Assembly (NCBI RefSeq): GCF_003545715.1
Contig: NZ_QVNU01000007.1
Location: 1 to 64,000, forward strand
DNA from: Taibaiella koreensis
GTDB taxonomy: Bacteria > Bacteroidota > Bacteroidia > Chitinophagales > Chitinophagaceae
Direction: 5' to 3'
Length of the DNA stretch: 64,000 nt
How positions within the stretch are numbered: the first letter of the stretch is position 1; each line of letters starts with the position of its first letter. A program made the translations under genes and the position numbers. Positions 1 through 7,384 of this stretch are shown here, piece after piece. Below the pieces are notes generated by a model. It saw only the letters and a program-made list of their open reading frames with translations. It was not told the DNA's origin and did no database searches.

Positions 1-261
1 CCTAATACCTAATACCTAATACCTAATACCTAATACCTAATACCTAATACCTAATACCTAATACCTAATACCTAATACCTAATACCTAATACCTAATACC
101 TAATACCTAATACCTAATACCCAATACCTAATACCTAATACCTAATACCTAATATCTAATACCTAATACTTAATACCTAATACTTACAATCGCTAACATC
201 TCATATCTAACGTCTAACGTCTAACATCTAACATCTAACGTCTAATATCTAACATCTCATA
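1..261. repeat. Heptanucleotide tandem repeat running into the trmD start
   Basis: The window opens inside a tandem array of the 7-base unit CCTAATA, repeated almost perfectly to about base 177 with a few single-base variants. After a short degenerate stretch (about 178-205) a second heptad family, TCTAACG/TCTAACA, runs in register from 206 (units at 206, 213, 220, 227, 234, 241, 248, 255) and ends exactly at 261, the base before the ATG of trmD. The array extends beyond the left edge, so its full length is unknown. No TAnnTTTG promoter element is visible within it. Copy number is likely variable by slippage (inference). Confidence 0.95.
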
Positions 262-939
262 ATGCGCATCGATATCATTACTGTTGTACCTCATTTGCTC
301 GAAAGTCCTTTTGCCCACTCCATCATGAAACGGGCGCAGCAAAAGGGGCTGCTGGAAATACAGGTTCACAACCTGCGCGATTATACGCCCTATGCCCATG
401 CCCAGGTCGATGACTACCAGTTTGGGGGTGGGGCAGGTATGGTAATGATGCCAGAACCCCTGGTGAGGGCTATCGAAAGCCTGCAGTCGGAGCGTAGCTA
501 CGACGATATCATCTTTATGACGCCCGACGGGCAAAGGTTTGAGCAAAAAACCGCCAACCGCCTGTCGATGAAGGAGAACCTGATGATCCTTTGCGGGCAT
601 TATAAGGGAATAGATGAACGGATAAGAGAACACTTCGTAACCCTGGAGCTGTCGATAGGTGATTATGTGCTGAGTGGCGGCGAGCTGGCGGCAGCAGTGG
701 TCGTGGACGCCGTGGGCCGGCTGATACCGGGTGTGCTCGGCGACGAGACTTCTGCTTTGTTCGATTCTTTCCAGGACGATCTGCTGGCGCCCCCTGTTTA
801 TACGCGACCGGCCGATTTCAGGGGCTGGAAAGTGCCGCAGGAGCTCTTGAGCGGCGATCCCAAGATCATCGATGCCTGGCGTTACGAGAAAGCTTTGGAA
901 CGGACACAGCAGAGGCGGCCCGATCTGCTGGAGGACTGA
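262..939 (+). CDS. trmD: tRNA (guanine37-N1)-methyltransferase TrmD
   Basis: TrmD methylates N1 of G37 next to the anticodon in tRNAs reading CNN/CCN-type codons, using S-adenosylmethionine, and so prevents +1 frameshifting; it is cytoplasmic. The 225-residue product begins with the family start [10 protein letters not shown] and carries GGGAGMVM (55-62), the trefoil-knot SAM loop [11 protein letters not shown] (111-121) and [11 protein letters not shown] (131-141), then the C-terminal tRNA-binding part with a conserved [10 protein letters not shown] stretch from 180. The length is normal for Bacteroidota. The usual neighbours rpsP, rimM and rplS are not visible downstream; upstream lies the window edge. 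Its 5' side consists only of heptad repeats, which is odd for an essential gene. Confidence 0.97.
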   Translation: MRIDIITVVPHLLESPFAHSIMKRAQQKGLLEIQVHNLRDYTPYAHAQVDDYQFGGGAGMVMMPEPLVRAIESLQSERSYDDIIFMTPDGQRFEQKTANRLSMKENLMILCGHYKGIDERIREHFVTLELSIGDYVLSGGELAAAVVVDAVGRLIPGVLGDETSALFDSFQDDLLAPPVYTRPADFRGWKVPQELLSGDPKIIDAWRYEKALERTQQRRPDLLED

Positions 940-998
940 TCGCCTTTTCCTTTTAGCTTGTCCGTATTACCTTCCTGCAAATAGTCTGAATTACCTGA

Positions 999-1006
999 TA
1001 TTTTTG
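999..1006 (+). promoter_or_regulatory. Bacteroidota -7 promoter element
   Basis: TATTTTTG matches the TAnnTTTG -7 consensus and lies 40 bases before the ATG at 1046, so it should drive the protease lipoprotein gene. Confidence 0.6.
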
Positions 1007-1045
1007 CATCTTTACGCCCGATAGAACCCTTATCATTGCCGAAAT

Positions 1046-2146
1046 ATGAAGACCAGGAATTACCTACCGGCCCTTATCTGCTGCGCCGGATTGTGGTTGC
1101 TAGCGGCCTGCAGCAACCCGGAAGACAAAGATCGCAAAAAGATGCAGGAGGAGCTCGAAGCCCAGCGAAAAGAGCTGAGCGAGCTGCGCCAGAGCAGCAG
1201 CAAGGCTAACGAGACGCTCGCCGATAAGTTTGACCATGTGCACAAATCCGTAGTAATGATCATGGCCGAAGGCGAGGAGGAGCAAAGCCAGGGCTCCGGC
1301 ATCATCATTAACGAGGAAGGCGATGCTATCAGCAATTTCCATGTGTTCCAGAACAGCAAGCGGGCCTACGCTATCGATGCCGATGGCCGCAAATACCCGA
1401 TCACCAAGATCTATCGCTTCAGCGAAGACGACGACTATATCTTTTTCAAAATAGGCAGCGGAACGCAAAAATTCCAACCGGCAACCATTGCCACGGCCTT
1501 GCCTAAAATAGGGGCCGGATGCTTTACCGTCTCCAATCCACGGGGCCTGGAGCAAACCCTTTCCAACGGGATCATATCTGCATTCAGAGACGATAACCGC
1601 GTCATCCAGAATACGGCCAATATAACCCATGGCAGCAGTGGCGGCGCCTTATTCAACGATCAGGGCGAGGTAATCGGCATTACGACCAAAGGTGTGATCG
1701 AAGACAACCTGTTCTTCGCGATCAATATTGAAAAGCTGCCCCTGGCCAATTACAAGAACGATTTCGAGCTGACGACGGAGGCTTCCACTGCCAGCGTGGA
1801 TCAAGGCGATGGTGTGGCGGCCATCAAAACCTTCCTGCTGGCCGAAGAACACCGCAATCTCGGGGAAATACTATCCTGCTTCTCTTCCAATATGTACCGT
1901 TACTGGGACCTGCAGCCACCCAGTCAGGCCCAGCTGGCCAACCGCTATCGTCATTCCTGGTCGATAACGGAAAATGCCGTGAACGACCTGAAAGATATCC
2001 GTAAGATCGATGAGCATACTTACGTTTATACAGTCGATTTTACCTATTTCAGCATAAAAGACCAGGCCTATAAAACCGTAAATAACGCCAGGGTGCAAGT
2101 GGTATTTGATGACAGCTATAAGATCGTGGCGATCTTTGGCGCGTGA
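1046..2146 (+). CDS. Lipoprotein trypsin-like serine protease with C-terminal NTF2-like domain
   Basis: Predicted membrane-anchored protease of the cell envelope. A lipobox (LLAAC, Cys22) ends the signal peptide, followed by a charged coiled-coil-like stretch (about 28-60). The chymotrypsin/DegP-like fold shows a plausible triad: His99 in SNFHVF, an Asp in the DDD run 128-130, and Ser198 in HGSSGGALF. No PDZ domain follows; instead residues about 250-366 look like an NTF2/SnoaL-type alpha+beta domain, possibly for ligand binding. The gene stands alone between trmD and a strong bidirectional hairpin. The substrate is unknown; the protease assignment is firm, the C-terminal assignment is by appearance. 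Confidence 0.8.
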   Translation: MKTRNYLPALICCAGLWLLAACSNPEDKDRKKMQEELEAQRKELSELRQSSSKANETLADKFDHVHKSVVMIMAEGEEEQSQGSGIIINEEGDAISNFHVFQNSKRAYAIDADGRKYPITKIYRFSEDDDYIFFKIGSGTQKFQPATIATALPKIGAGCFTVSNPRGLEQTLSNGIISAFRDDNRVIQNTANITHGSSGGALFNDQGEVIGITTKGVIEDNLFFAINIEKLPLANYKNDFELTTEASTASVDQGDGVAAIKTFLLAEEHRNLGEILSCFSSNMYRYWDLQPPSQAQLANRYRHSWSITENAVNDLKDIRKIDEHTYVYTVDFTYFSIKDQAYKTVNNARVQVVFDDSYKIVAIFGA

Positions 2147-2181
2147 TTATGCGGTATATCAGTGAAGCGACTGTGTAAGAG

Positions 2182-2230
2182 AAAGGCTGTCTCTTGTGTT
2201 TGCATTACGCAAATGTAAGAGACAGCCTTT
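2182..2230. terminator. Bidirectional intrinsic terminator
   Basis: Perfect 13-base arms AAAGGCTGTCTCT (2182-2194) and AGAGACAGCCTTT (2218-2230), with a further TTTGC/GCAAA pairing in the loop. It sits between the convergent protease gene and the precursor gene at 2249, so it can end both transcripts. Confidence 0.8.
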
Positions 2231-2248
2231 CCGGCTTTTTATTACATC

Positions 2249-2479
2249 TTAGGGGCACCACTGCGGGCAGGTCGTATGATTGCAGGTCTGCCAGCAGGAA
2301 TCGCAATAGCTGGGACAGGTGCCCACGGTTGCCGACAAGCAATTGTTGGGACCGCAGGTACAAAGTGTCTGGTTGGATGGACCGGGACCACCTCCGCCGG
2401 TGGTCAGCCTTTGCTGGAGCACACTTATGGTTTCTTTTCCCAGCGCCAGCTTATGGATACACAACTTTGCCTTTTTCAT
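2249..2479 (-). CDS. Class I lanthipeptide-like precursor peptide (copy 1)
   Basis: A 76-residue peptide of the Bacteroidota lanthipeptide-leader type. The leader begins MKKAKLCIHKLALGKETISV and ends near a Gly run (TTGGGG, residues 26-31). The remaining core is rich in Cys (nine), Thr and Ser (TLCTCG, GTCPSYCDSC, QTCNHTTC), as expected of a substrate for dehydration and lanthionine formation or for disulfide bonding. No LanB/LanC, LanM, radical SAM partner or C39 exporter gene lies beside it; upstream on the same strand is the YciO gene. It ends at the shared hairpin 2182-2230. Family assignment rests on the leader pattern shared with five other genes in this window; modification is inferred. 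Confidence 0.75.
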   Translation of the reverse strand: MKKAKLCIHKLALGKETISVLQQRLTTGGGGPGPSNQTLCTCGPNNCLSATVGTCPSYCDSCWQTCNHTTCPQWCP

Positions 2480-2591
2480 AAAAAAATGGTGTTTGTTTCC
2501 TGCAAGTTACAAGCATCTTGTAGCCGGAAACAATAGACCCAAACCTTGATTTTCGGACTCAGGGTTTTCCTCGCGAAGTGCGCCGGCCGTC

Positions 2592-3209
2592 TTACAAAAG
2601 TCCTTCCCAGGGTCCTGCGCCTTCTCTTATCAGCTCTGGTTCCGGACCTGTGCAATCGATCACCGTAGAGGCCATCATACTGCCTATGCCGCTGTCGATC
2701 ACCATGTCCACCTGCTTTTCAAAGATATCGTGTATGATCTCCGGATCCGTGTAATATTCGACATCGCTGTCCATGGGCAGCGATGCGCTCATGATCGGGT
2801 GATCCAGCTCCTGTACGATCGTCTGGCAAATAATATGGTCGGGCACTCTGATGCCTACGGTATCTCTTTTGGTCTTCAATAGTTTCGGCACCTCTCTCGT
2901 GGCCTCAAGGATAAAGGTATAAGGGCCGGGCAGCGCTTTCTTCAGCAGCCGGAAAACAGGGGTGTCGATATTGCGGGCATAATCGCTGAGGTGGCTCAGG
3001 TCGCGGCAGATAAAAGAGAAGTGTGCATCCTTGGGTTGAATATTCTTGATCCGGCAAATACGTTCGATGGCCTGCGGGTTATAGATATCGCAGCCAATGC
3101 CGTAAATGGTATCGGTAGGGTAGATAATCACCCCACCGGCGCGCAGGCAATCTACTACCGCTTTGATGTTGCGGGGCTGAGGGTTTTCGGGATGCAGGTG
3201 AATGAGCAT
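2592..3209 (-). CDS. YciO/YrdC/Sua5-family L-threonylcarbamoyladenylate synthase-like protein
   Basis: The 205-residue product has the YrdC fold: GGVIIYPTDTIYGIGCD (26-42), a central FSFICRDLSHLSDYA segment, LPGPYTFILEA, and VGIRVPDH. Sua5/TsaC members make threonylcarbamoyl-AMP from Thr, bicarbonate and ATP for t6A37 of tRNA. The short length without the C-terminal Sua5 domain, together with the MSASLPM and DSGIGSMMASTVID wording, suits the YciO subgroup, whose cellular role is less certain. It stands as a single gene upstream of precursor copy 1 on the minus strand. Fold assignment is firm; t6A synthesis as its main job is not. Confidence 0.85.
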   Translation of the reverse strand: MLIHLHPENPQPRNIKAVVDCLRAGGVIIYPTDTIYGIGCDIYNPQAIERICRIKNIQPKDAHFSFICRDLSHLSDYARNIDTPVFRLLKKALPGPYTFILEATREVPKLLKTKRDTVGIRVPDHIICQTIVQELDHPIMSASLPMDSDVEYYTDPEIIHDIFEKQVDMVIDSGIGSMMASTVIDCTGPEPELIREGAGPWEGLL

Positions 3210-3337
3210 AGATCTGATTTTTGTTTGGTTGTGCCGGGCTATACCAGTGCACAGAAAATCGTAAGCCGGTTGCAGAACAGGGTTGCCTTCTCTCCGCCGC
3301 AGAGGTTACTGCCCGCGCTTTCTGTTTCAGGCTGTTC

Positions 3338-4636
3338 CTACGTATGTTCGGCTTCGTCGGTTTCCATCACCATTTCCACCTGCTTTTTCGTTGGCAGCAG
3401 GATCAGGCGCAGCGTAGTGTCGTTGGTGAAATAGCTGATGGCCCAATTGATGAAGATAAACAATTTATTGCGGACGCTGAGGATCAGCATCAGGTGCAGG
3501 AACATCCAGGTAAACCAGGCCAACCGACCCTGGAAGCTGAAGCGGGGTAGATCGACTACTGCCTTGCGCTTACCGACAGTAGCCATGGAACCCGGGTCTT
3601 TGTACTCAAACTCCTTCCGGCTTTTTCCGGCGAGCGATGCTTTGAAATTTTTGCCCAGAAGCTTGGCCTGGTTGATCGCCACATTGGCTACCTGCGGATG
3701 ACCTTTGGGATATTTGGGGGTTTCCATATACGCGATATCACCTAGCGCATAAATATTGTCAAAGCCATCAACCTGGTTGTACCGGTCAACCTTAAGGCGG
3801 TTGCCCCGTTGTACCAGTTCCCGCGGCAGGCCGTCGGGAACATTCCCGGTAACGCCGGCTGCCCATACCAGGTTATGTGTTTTAACGCTGCGGCCATCTT
3901 TAAGATAAACGGTAGTGCCGTCGTAGCGTTCTACTACGGAATTGGTCCATACCTGTACGCCCAACTGCTCCAGGTATTGCTGCGATTTTTGTTGCGATGC
4001 CTTCGACATGGGCCCCAGGGTTGCAGGGCTGCCTTCAAGCAGGTATACCTGCAGCCGGCTGAAATCCATATCGGGGTAGTCTTTTGGCAGCACATTGCGT
4101 TTCATTTCGGCAAAGGCGCCGGAAAGCTCTACGCCGGTGGGGCCGCCGCCCACTACTACAATGTTCAGGATCGCTTCCAGCTCTTCGCCGTCTGCGCGTA
4201 AGGCCTCCTCAAAGTTCATGAGGATACGGTTGCGCAGGGCCATGGCTTCCGTGGTGCTTTTCATAGGAAAAGCTTTTGCCGCGATCTCCTGGTTGCCAAA
4301 AAAGTTGGTGGTACAACCGGTGGCGATCACCAGCCGGTCGTAGGGAAAGTCGCCGATATCGGTTACCACCTTGTTTTCCCCGGTACGGATCTCTTTCACA
4401 TCGGCAACACGAACGTGAATATTCCGTTTACCCTGGAATATCTTTCTTAAAGGAAATGAGATACTGCTGGGTTCGATACGTGCTGTAGCGACCTGGTAGA
4501 ACAAGGGTTGGAATTGGTGGTAATTGTAACGATCGATGAGGGTAATATCGAAAGAAGTATTGCCTAGCTGACGTGCCAGCTGCAATCCTGCAAAGCCCGC
4601 TCCAAGGATAACGATCCTTTTATTTTGTTGGGACAT
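3338..4636 (-). CDS. ndh: Type II NADH dehydrogenase (NAD(P)/FAD-dependent oxidoreductase)
   Basis: A 432-residue NDH-2 that oxidises NADH and reduces quinone at the inner membrane without pumping protons. The N-terminal FAD-binding Rossmann motif is ILGAGFAGLQLARQL (about 10-24); the NADH-binding motif VVVGGGPTGVELSGAFAEM lies in the middle; a second FAD motif (NIYALGDIAYMETP) follows. The C-terminal part holds a hydrophobic stretch (LAWFTWMFLHLMLILSV) ahead of an amphipathic end, the usual membrane anchor. The start MSQQNKRIVILGAG puts the Rossmann strand at the normal distance. Monocistronic by appearance, 128 bases upstream of the YciO gene. Confidence 0.92.
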   Translation of the reverse strand: MSQQNKRIVILGAGFAGLQLARQLGNTSFDITLIDRYNYHQFQPLFYQVATARIEPSSISFPLRKIFQGKRNIHVRVADVKEIRTGENKVVTDIGDFPYDRLVIATGCTTNFFGNQEIAAKAFPMKSTTEAMALRNRILMNFEEALRADGEELEAILNIVVVGGGPTGVELSGAFAEMKRNVLPKDYPDMDFSRLQVYLLEGSPATLGPMSKASQQKSQQYLEQLGVQVWTNSVVERYDGTTVYLKDGRSVKTHNLVWAAGVTGNVPDGLPRELVQRGNRLKVDRYNQVDGFDNIYALGDIAYMETPKYPKGHPQVANVAINQAKLLGKNFKASLAGKSRKEFEYKDPGSMATVGKRKAVVDLPRFSFQGRLAWFTWMFLHLMLILSVRNKLFIFINWAISYFTNDTTLRLILLPTKKQVEMVMETDEAEHT

Positions 4637-4816
4637 AGCAATTTATTTACAAAATTAGGTGGCTAAATCGGTTCTCCGAAATAATTACATGTATATAACT
4701 ATATTGTTTTGTTATGCCTGTTAATTTGTGACCGGTAGGATTGCAAGGCTTTCATAAGCAGCGGTTAATTATATTTTTTGTTGCCTGAATTTATGTCTAA
4801 CTTGTTGTATGGAACG

Positions 4817-4824
4817 TAACTTTG
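4817..4824 (+). promoter_or_regulatory. Bacteroidota -7 promoter element
   Basis: TAACTTTG is a perfect TAnnTTTG match whose last base is only 8 bases before the ATG at 4832. Transcription would start at or next to the start codon, so the mRNA is probably nearly leaderless. Confidence 0.65.
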
Positions 4825-4831
4825 CTATAAG

Positions 4832-6295
4832 ATGAGAAACATAATTTTCAGCATGGTATTGCTGCTGGGGTTTTCCTTCGGACCGGCCAGCGCACAGGAT
4901 ATTTTTTATTCCCGGGAACAAAAATTCACCTTCCAGAACAGCGATTTCAACGTTGTGGGCTGGTCGGGCGACCGTTTGTACACCTATCGCGCATCGAAGG
5001 AGGGTTATTATCTCGATGCCTACAATGATTCTATGCGCCTGCTGGCGACTATAGCGCTGGATTTTTTCCCGCAGAAAATATATGCGACCCGCTTTTATAC
5101 CACCGACGACCAGATCATCGTGCTGTACCAGGCGGTACAAAGCAGCCAGGTGGTGCAGTATGCGGCGAAGCTGGACAGCAGAGCGCGCATGCTGCAAAAG
5201 CCGATAGCCCTGGATTCGGTGAAAATGGGCTGGCTGTCTGCCGACAGGCAGTACTATTCCTCAGCAATGAGTGGCGATAAGAGCAAGCTCGTCGTGTTCA
5301 GATTGGGTAAAAGAAAGAACGGCCGCCAGGAATTCAGCACCATACTCCTCGACAATGCTCTTAATGTGTTGGCTAAGGGGCATCCTTTTATCACTTCCCA
5401 GGACGATTTCAGCCTGGGGCAGTCCTTACTGGCCAATGACGGTAGCTTGTATCTCTCCGGCTTCAACGGTTCGGACGAACGTAGCCTCAGCGGCGACGCC
5501 TGGCTCTTCCGCCTGGCGCCCGACGGCGCACAATTCAGGGATATAGCATTGCCCCTCGGCACCGATTACTTGTCAGGATTGTTTATGCGTGCCGACGACA
5601 ACAAGGATCAGATTTATATAGGCGCTTTCTTTGCCGGAAGAAAATCGGGCAATCTTGATGGAATCGTTTATGCTATGTTTGACAGGGCCAGCGATACCTT
5701 CAGCGTGTTTAAGAAGATCCCTTTCGACGATCAGCTGCGCAATGCCACGGATGACCGCAATAAGAAAAAAGCATTTAACGACTTCGTGGTGCGCGACCTT
5801 ATCGTTAAGAACGACGGCGGATTTATCCTGGTAGGCGAGAGCTACTATATTACCACACGTACTTCTATTTACGGACCGGGCTACGGCGGCTATTACTCCT
5901 GGTACAACAACGGCTATCCCACTTCGTCGACAAGGGAGTATCATTATGGCGACATTATGGTGCTGGACTATGATATAAACGGTGAGCGCAAATGGCAGAA
6001 CTTCATTCGCAAGGAGCAATACTCGCAGGAAGACGACGGACTGTTTTCTTCCTATGCTATGCTCAATTCGGGCGCCAGCCTGGTATTCCTCTACAACGAT
6101 TTTTCGACCAGCAAATCCACGCTTAACCTGGCCGCCGTTGATATATCGGGTAGTCTTCAGCTGAAAAAAATGAATCCGGGCCGGTCGGCCGGCGCCGACT
6201 GGCTGCCCCGTTCGGGTAAGCAAACAGACACCAGGGAGCTATTGATCCCTGTGCTACGCCGCAACAGTATTGGCTTTGCCCGCGTGGTGTTCTAA
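4832..6295 (+). CDS. Secreted hypothetical protein
   Basis: A 487-residue protein with a clear signal peptide (MRNIIFSMVLLLGFSFGPASAQ, cleavage after AQ). The mature part is beta-rich with repeated short hydrophobic strands separated by DxD/NDG turns, suggesting a propeller-like or repeated beta-sheet fold. A Tyr/Gly-rich loop (SIYGPGYGGYYSWYNNGYP) sits near residue 350. No catalytic motif is recognised and there is no T9SS tail, so it is probably periplasmic or surface-attached. It is a single gene behind its own promoter (4817). Homologues in other Chitinophagaceae are expected but cannot be checked here. Confidence 0.75.
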   Translation: MRNIIFSMVLLLGFSFGPASAQDIFYSREQKFTFQNSDFNVVGWSGDRLYTYRASKEGYYLDAYNDSMRLLATIALDFFPQKIYATRFYTTDDQIIVLYQAVQSSQVVQYAAKLDSRARMLQKPIALDSVKMGWLSADRQYYSSAMSGDKSKLVVFRLGKRKNGRQEFSTILLDNALNVLAKGHPFITSQDDFSLGQSLLANDGSLYLSGFNGSDERSLSGDAWLFRLAPDGAQFRDIALPLGTDYLSGLFMRADDNKDQIYIGAFFAGRKSGNLDGIVYAMFDRASDTFSVFKKIPFDDQLRNATDDRNKKKAFNDFVVRDLIVKNDGGFILVGESYYITTRTSIYGPGYGGYYSWYNNGYPTSSTREYHYGDIMVLDYDINGERKWQNFIRKEQYSQEDDGLFSSYAMLNSGASLVFLYNDFSTSKSTLNLAAVDISGSLQLKKMNPGRSAGADWLPRSGKQTDTRELLIPVLRRNSIGFARVVF

Positions 6296-6408
6296 CCCCC
6301 CGGGGATGACCAGAATATATTTTATGGTAAAACGGGCCGCTCTTTACAGGGTGGCCGGTTTTGATCCCTTCTGCACAGCGGGCCGTCATCGCGATAATAT
6401 AGGTAAAG

Positions 6409-6446
6409 ACACTGAAATTTTTTTTCAGTGTGGGGCAGGAACTTTG
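6409..6446 (+). promoter_or_regulatory. Palindrome plus -7 element upstream of precursor copy 2
   Basis: A perfect inverted repeat ACACTGAAA (6409-6417) / TTTCAGTGT (6423-6431) is followed by a -7-like element GAACTTTG (6439-6446). The core ACTGAAA...TTTCAGT ends 10 bases before the -7 element, exactly as in the site at 6909-6944. Likely an operator overlapping the -33 region. Confidence 0.6.
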
Positions 6447-6466
6447 ATTACCTAAAACGTCGATGT

Positions 6467-6715
6467 ATGAAAAAGAAAAAAATCACATTGCAGAAGCTGA
6501 ACCTGAATAAGGACACGATCTCGCTCCTGACCGAAGATCACCAGGCACGCATCAACGGTGGCGGACCGATCTCCGTAGGACAGGAATGGTGTCCTGGCGG
6601 TCCCACCCGCAACCAAACCGAAAACTCTGCCGCGCCGGGCTGCGCCTGCTGTGTACGCTACTCCTACGTGCCGGTTTGCAATACACTGGTAGGACCGGGA
6701 GGTAACTGTAACTAA
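6467..6715 (+). CDS. Class I lanthipeptide-like precursor peptide (copy 2)
   Basis: An 82-residue peptide starting at the ATG before MKKKKITLQKLNLNKDTISL; an upstream in-frame start at 6428 would lie inside the -7 element and is rejected. The leader ends in INGGGP (about 29-34). The core has six Cys (EWCPGG, GCACC, VCN, NCN) plus Thr/Ser residues. It is the first of two tandem precursor genes and is separated from the next by a large inverted repeat. No modifying enzyme is adjacent. Both copies share the palindrome/promoter layout, so co-regulation is likely. The modified product and its activity are unknown. Confidence 0.78.
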   Translation: MKKKKITLQKLNLNKDTISLLTEDHQARINGGGPISVGQEWCPGGPTRNQTENSAAPGCACCVRYSYVPVCNTLVGPGGNCN

Positions 6716-6783
6716 TACACAGCGGGGCCCGGTGACAACACCGGGCTGGTTCAGGCCCGGACTTAGTACCTTGGCTTTACTGT

Positions 6784-6900
6784 GTAACAGAGGCCGCCTG
6801 AAAATTACGTTTCAAGCCTGTTTACAATTCGAACTGCTCGATGTGACAGGCTTGAAACCATTTTAGGCAGCCGCTGTTTTTGCCCGTTAAGATCTGTTAC
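6784..6900. repeat. Large imperfect inverted repeat between precursor genes
   Basis: Nested arms: GTAACAG (6784-6790) with CTGTTAC (6894-6900), and TTTCAAGCCTGT (6810-6821) with ACAGGCTTGAAA (6846-6857), with partial pairing of the flanks (GCCGCCTGAAAAT against ATTTTAGGCAGCCGC). There is no clear U-tract after the stem, so it may act as an RNA structure, processing site or weak terminator between copies 2 and 3. Confidence 0.7.
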
Positions 6901-6908
6901 AGAAAACC

Positions 6909-6944
6909 ACTGAAAATAATTTTCAGTAGAACCCGGCAATTTTG
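6909..6944 (+). promoter_or_regulatory. Palindrome plus -7 element upstream of precursor copy 3
   Basis: Perfect arms ACTGAAAA (6909-6916) and TTTTCAGT (6920-6927), followed 10 bases on by CAATTTTG (6937-6944), a -7-like element. Same motif and spacing as 6409-6446. Confidence 0.6.
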
Positions 6945-6980
6945 GTGGCGCATTCATTTACCAAACAACACACCAAAACG

Positions 6981-7301
6981 ATGAAAAAGAAAAAGATCGA
7001 CTTTCAGCGGAAGCTGATGCTGAACAAGCAAGTAGTATCGGCCCTTAATGGTAACCAGGCCGGGCTTGTGATTGGCGGGGCGCCTACGCTGACCAATGCC
7101 TGCGGCGGCGCGACCTGTGTACCGGCAACCAATATCAACTGTCCCATTACCGGCGCCGGCAGCTGCTGGTGTACCGAGCCTGGCGGCACTGTGGCTTGCG
7201 GCATTACCCAAACACCCAATTGCCAGACGCAGCAATTGCCCAACGGGACCATTTGCGCCACGCGCCAGAATCCGGCGCAAACGGAATGTGTTTGTATCTG
7301 A
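6981..7301 (+). CDS. Class I lanthipeptide-like precursor peptide (copy 3)
   Basis: A 106-residue peptide, the longest of the set. The ATG at 6981 gives the leader MKKKKIDFQRKLMLNKQVVS and a GLVIGGAP junction (about 29-36); a start at 6942 would overlap the -7 element. The core has ten Cys spaced by Thr/Asn/Pro-rich segments (NACGGATC, SCWCTEPGG, TICATRQ, ECVCI). It lies downstream of copy 2 with its own promoter-like site and ends before the hairpin at 7335. The leader deviates slightly (NKQVV instead of NKETI). Modification and export partners are not in the window. Confidence 0.76.
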   Translation: MKKKKIDFQRKLMLNKQVVSALNGNQAGLVIGGAPTLTNACGGATCVPATNINCPITGAGSCWCTEPGGTVACGITQTPNCQTQQLPNGTICATRQNPAQTECVCI

Positions 7302-7334
7302 TAACGTTTATATGAGGCTGTTGTGATCGTGAAA

Positions 7335-7366
7335 AAGGCCCCGTGGAAGCTGGTCCCCGGGGCCTT
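7335..7366. terminator. Bidirectional intrinsic terminator
   Basis: Arms AAGGCCCC (7335-7342) and GGGGCCTT (7359-7366), preceded by an A-run. It separates convergent precursor copy 3 and recN. Confidence 0.75.
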
Positions 7367-7384
7367 GTGTTGCATGGAATATTT

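Noticed and set aside
1-261. CRISPR-like array
   Set aside because: The unit is seven bases with no unique spacers and no cas genes nearby; it is a simple tandem repeat.
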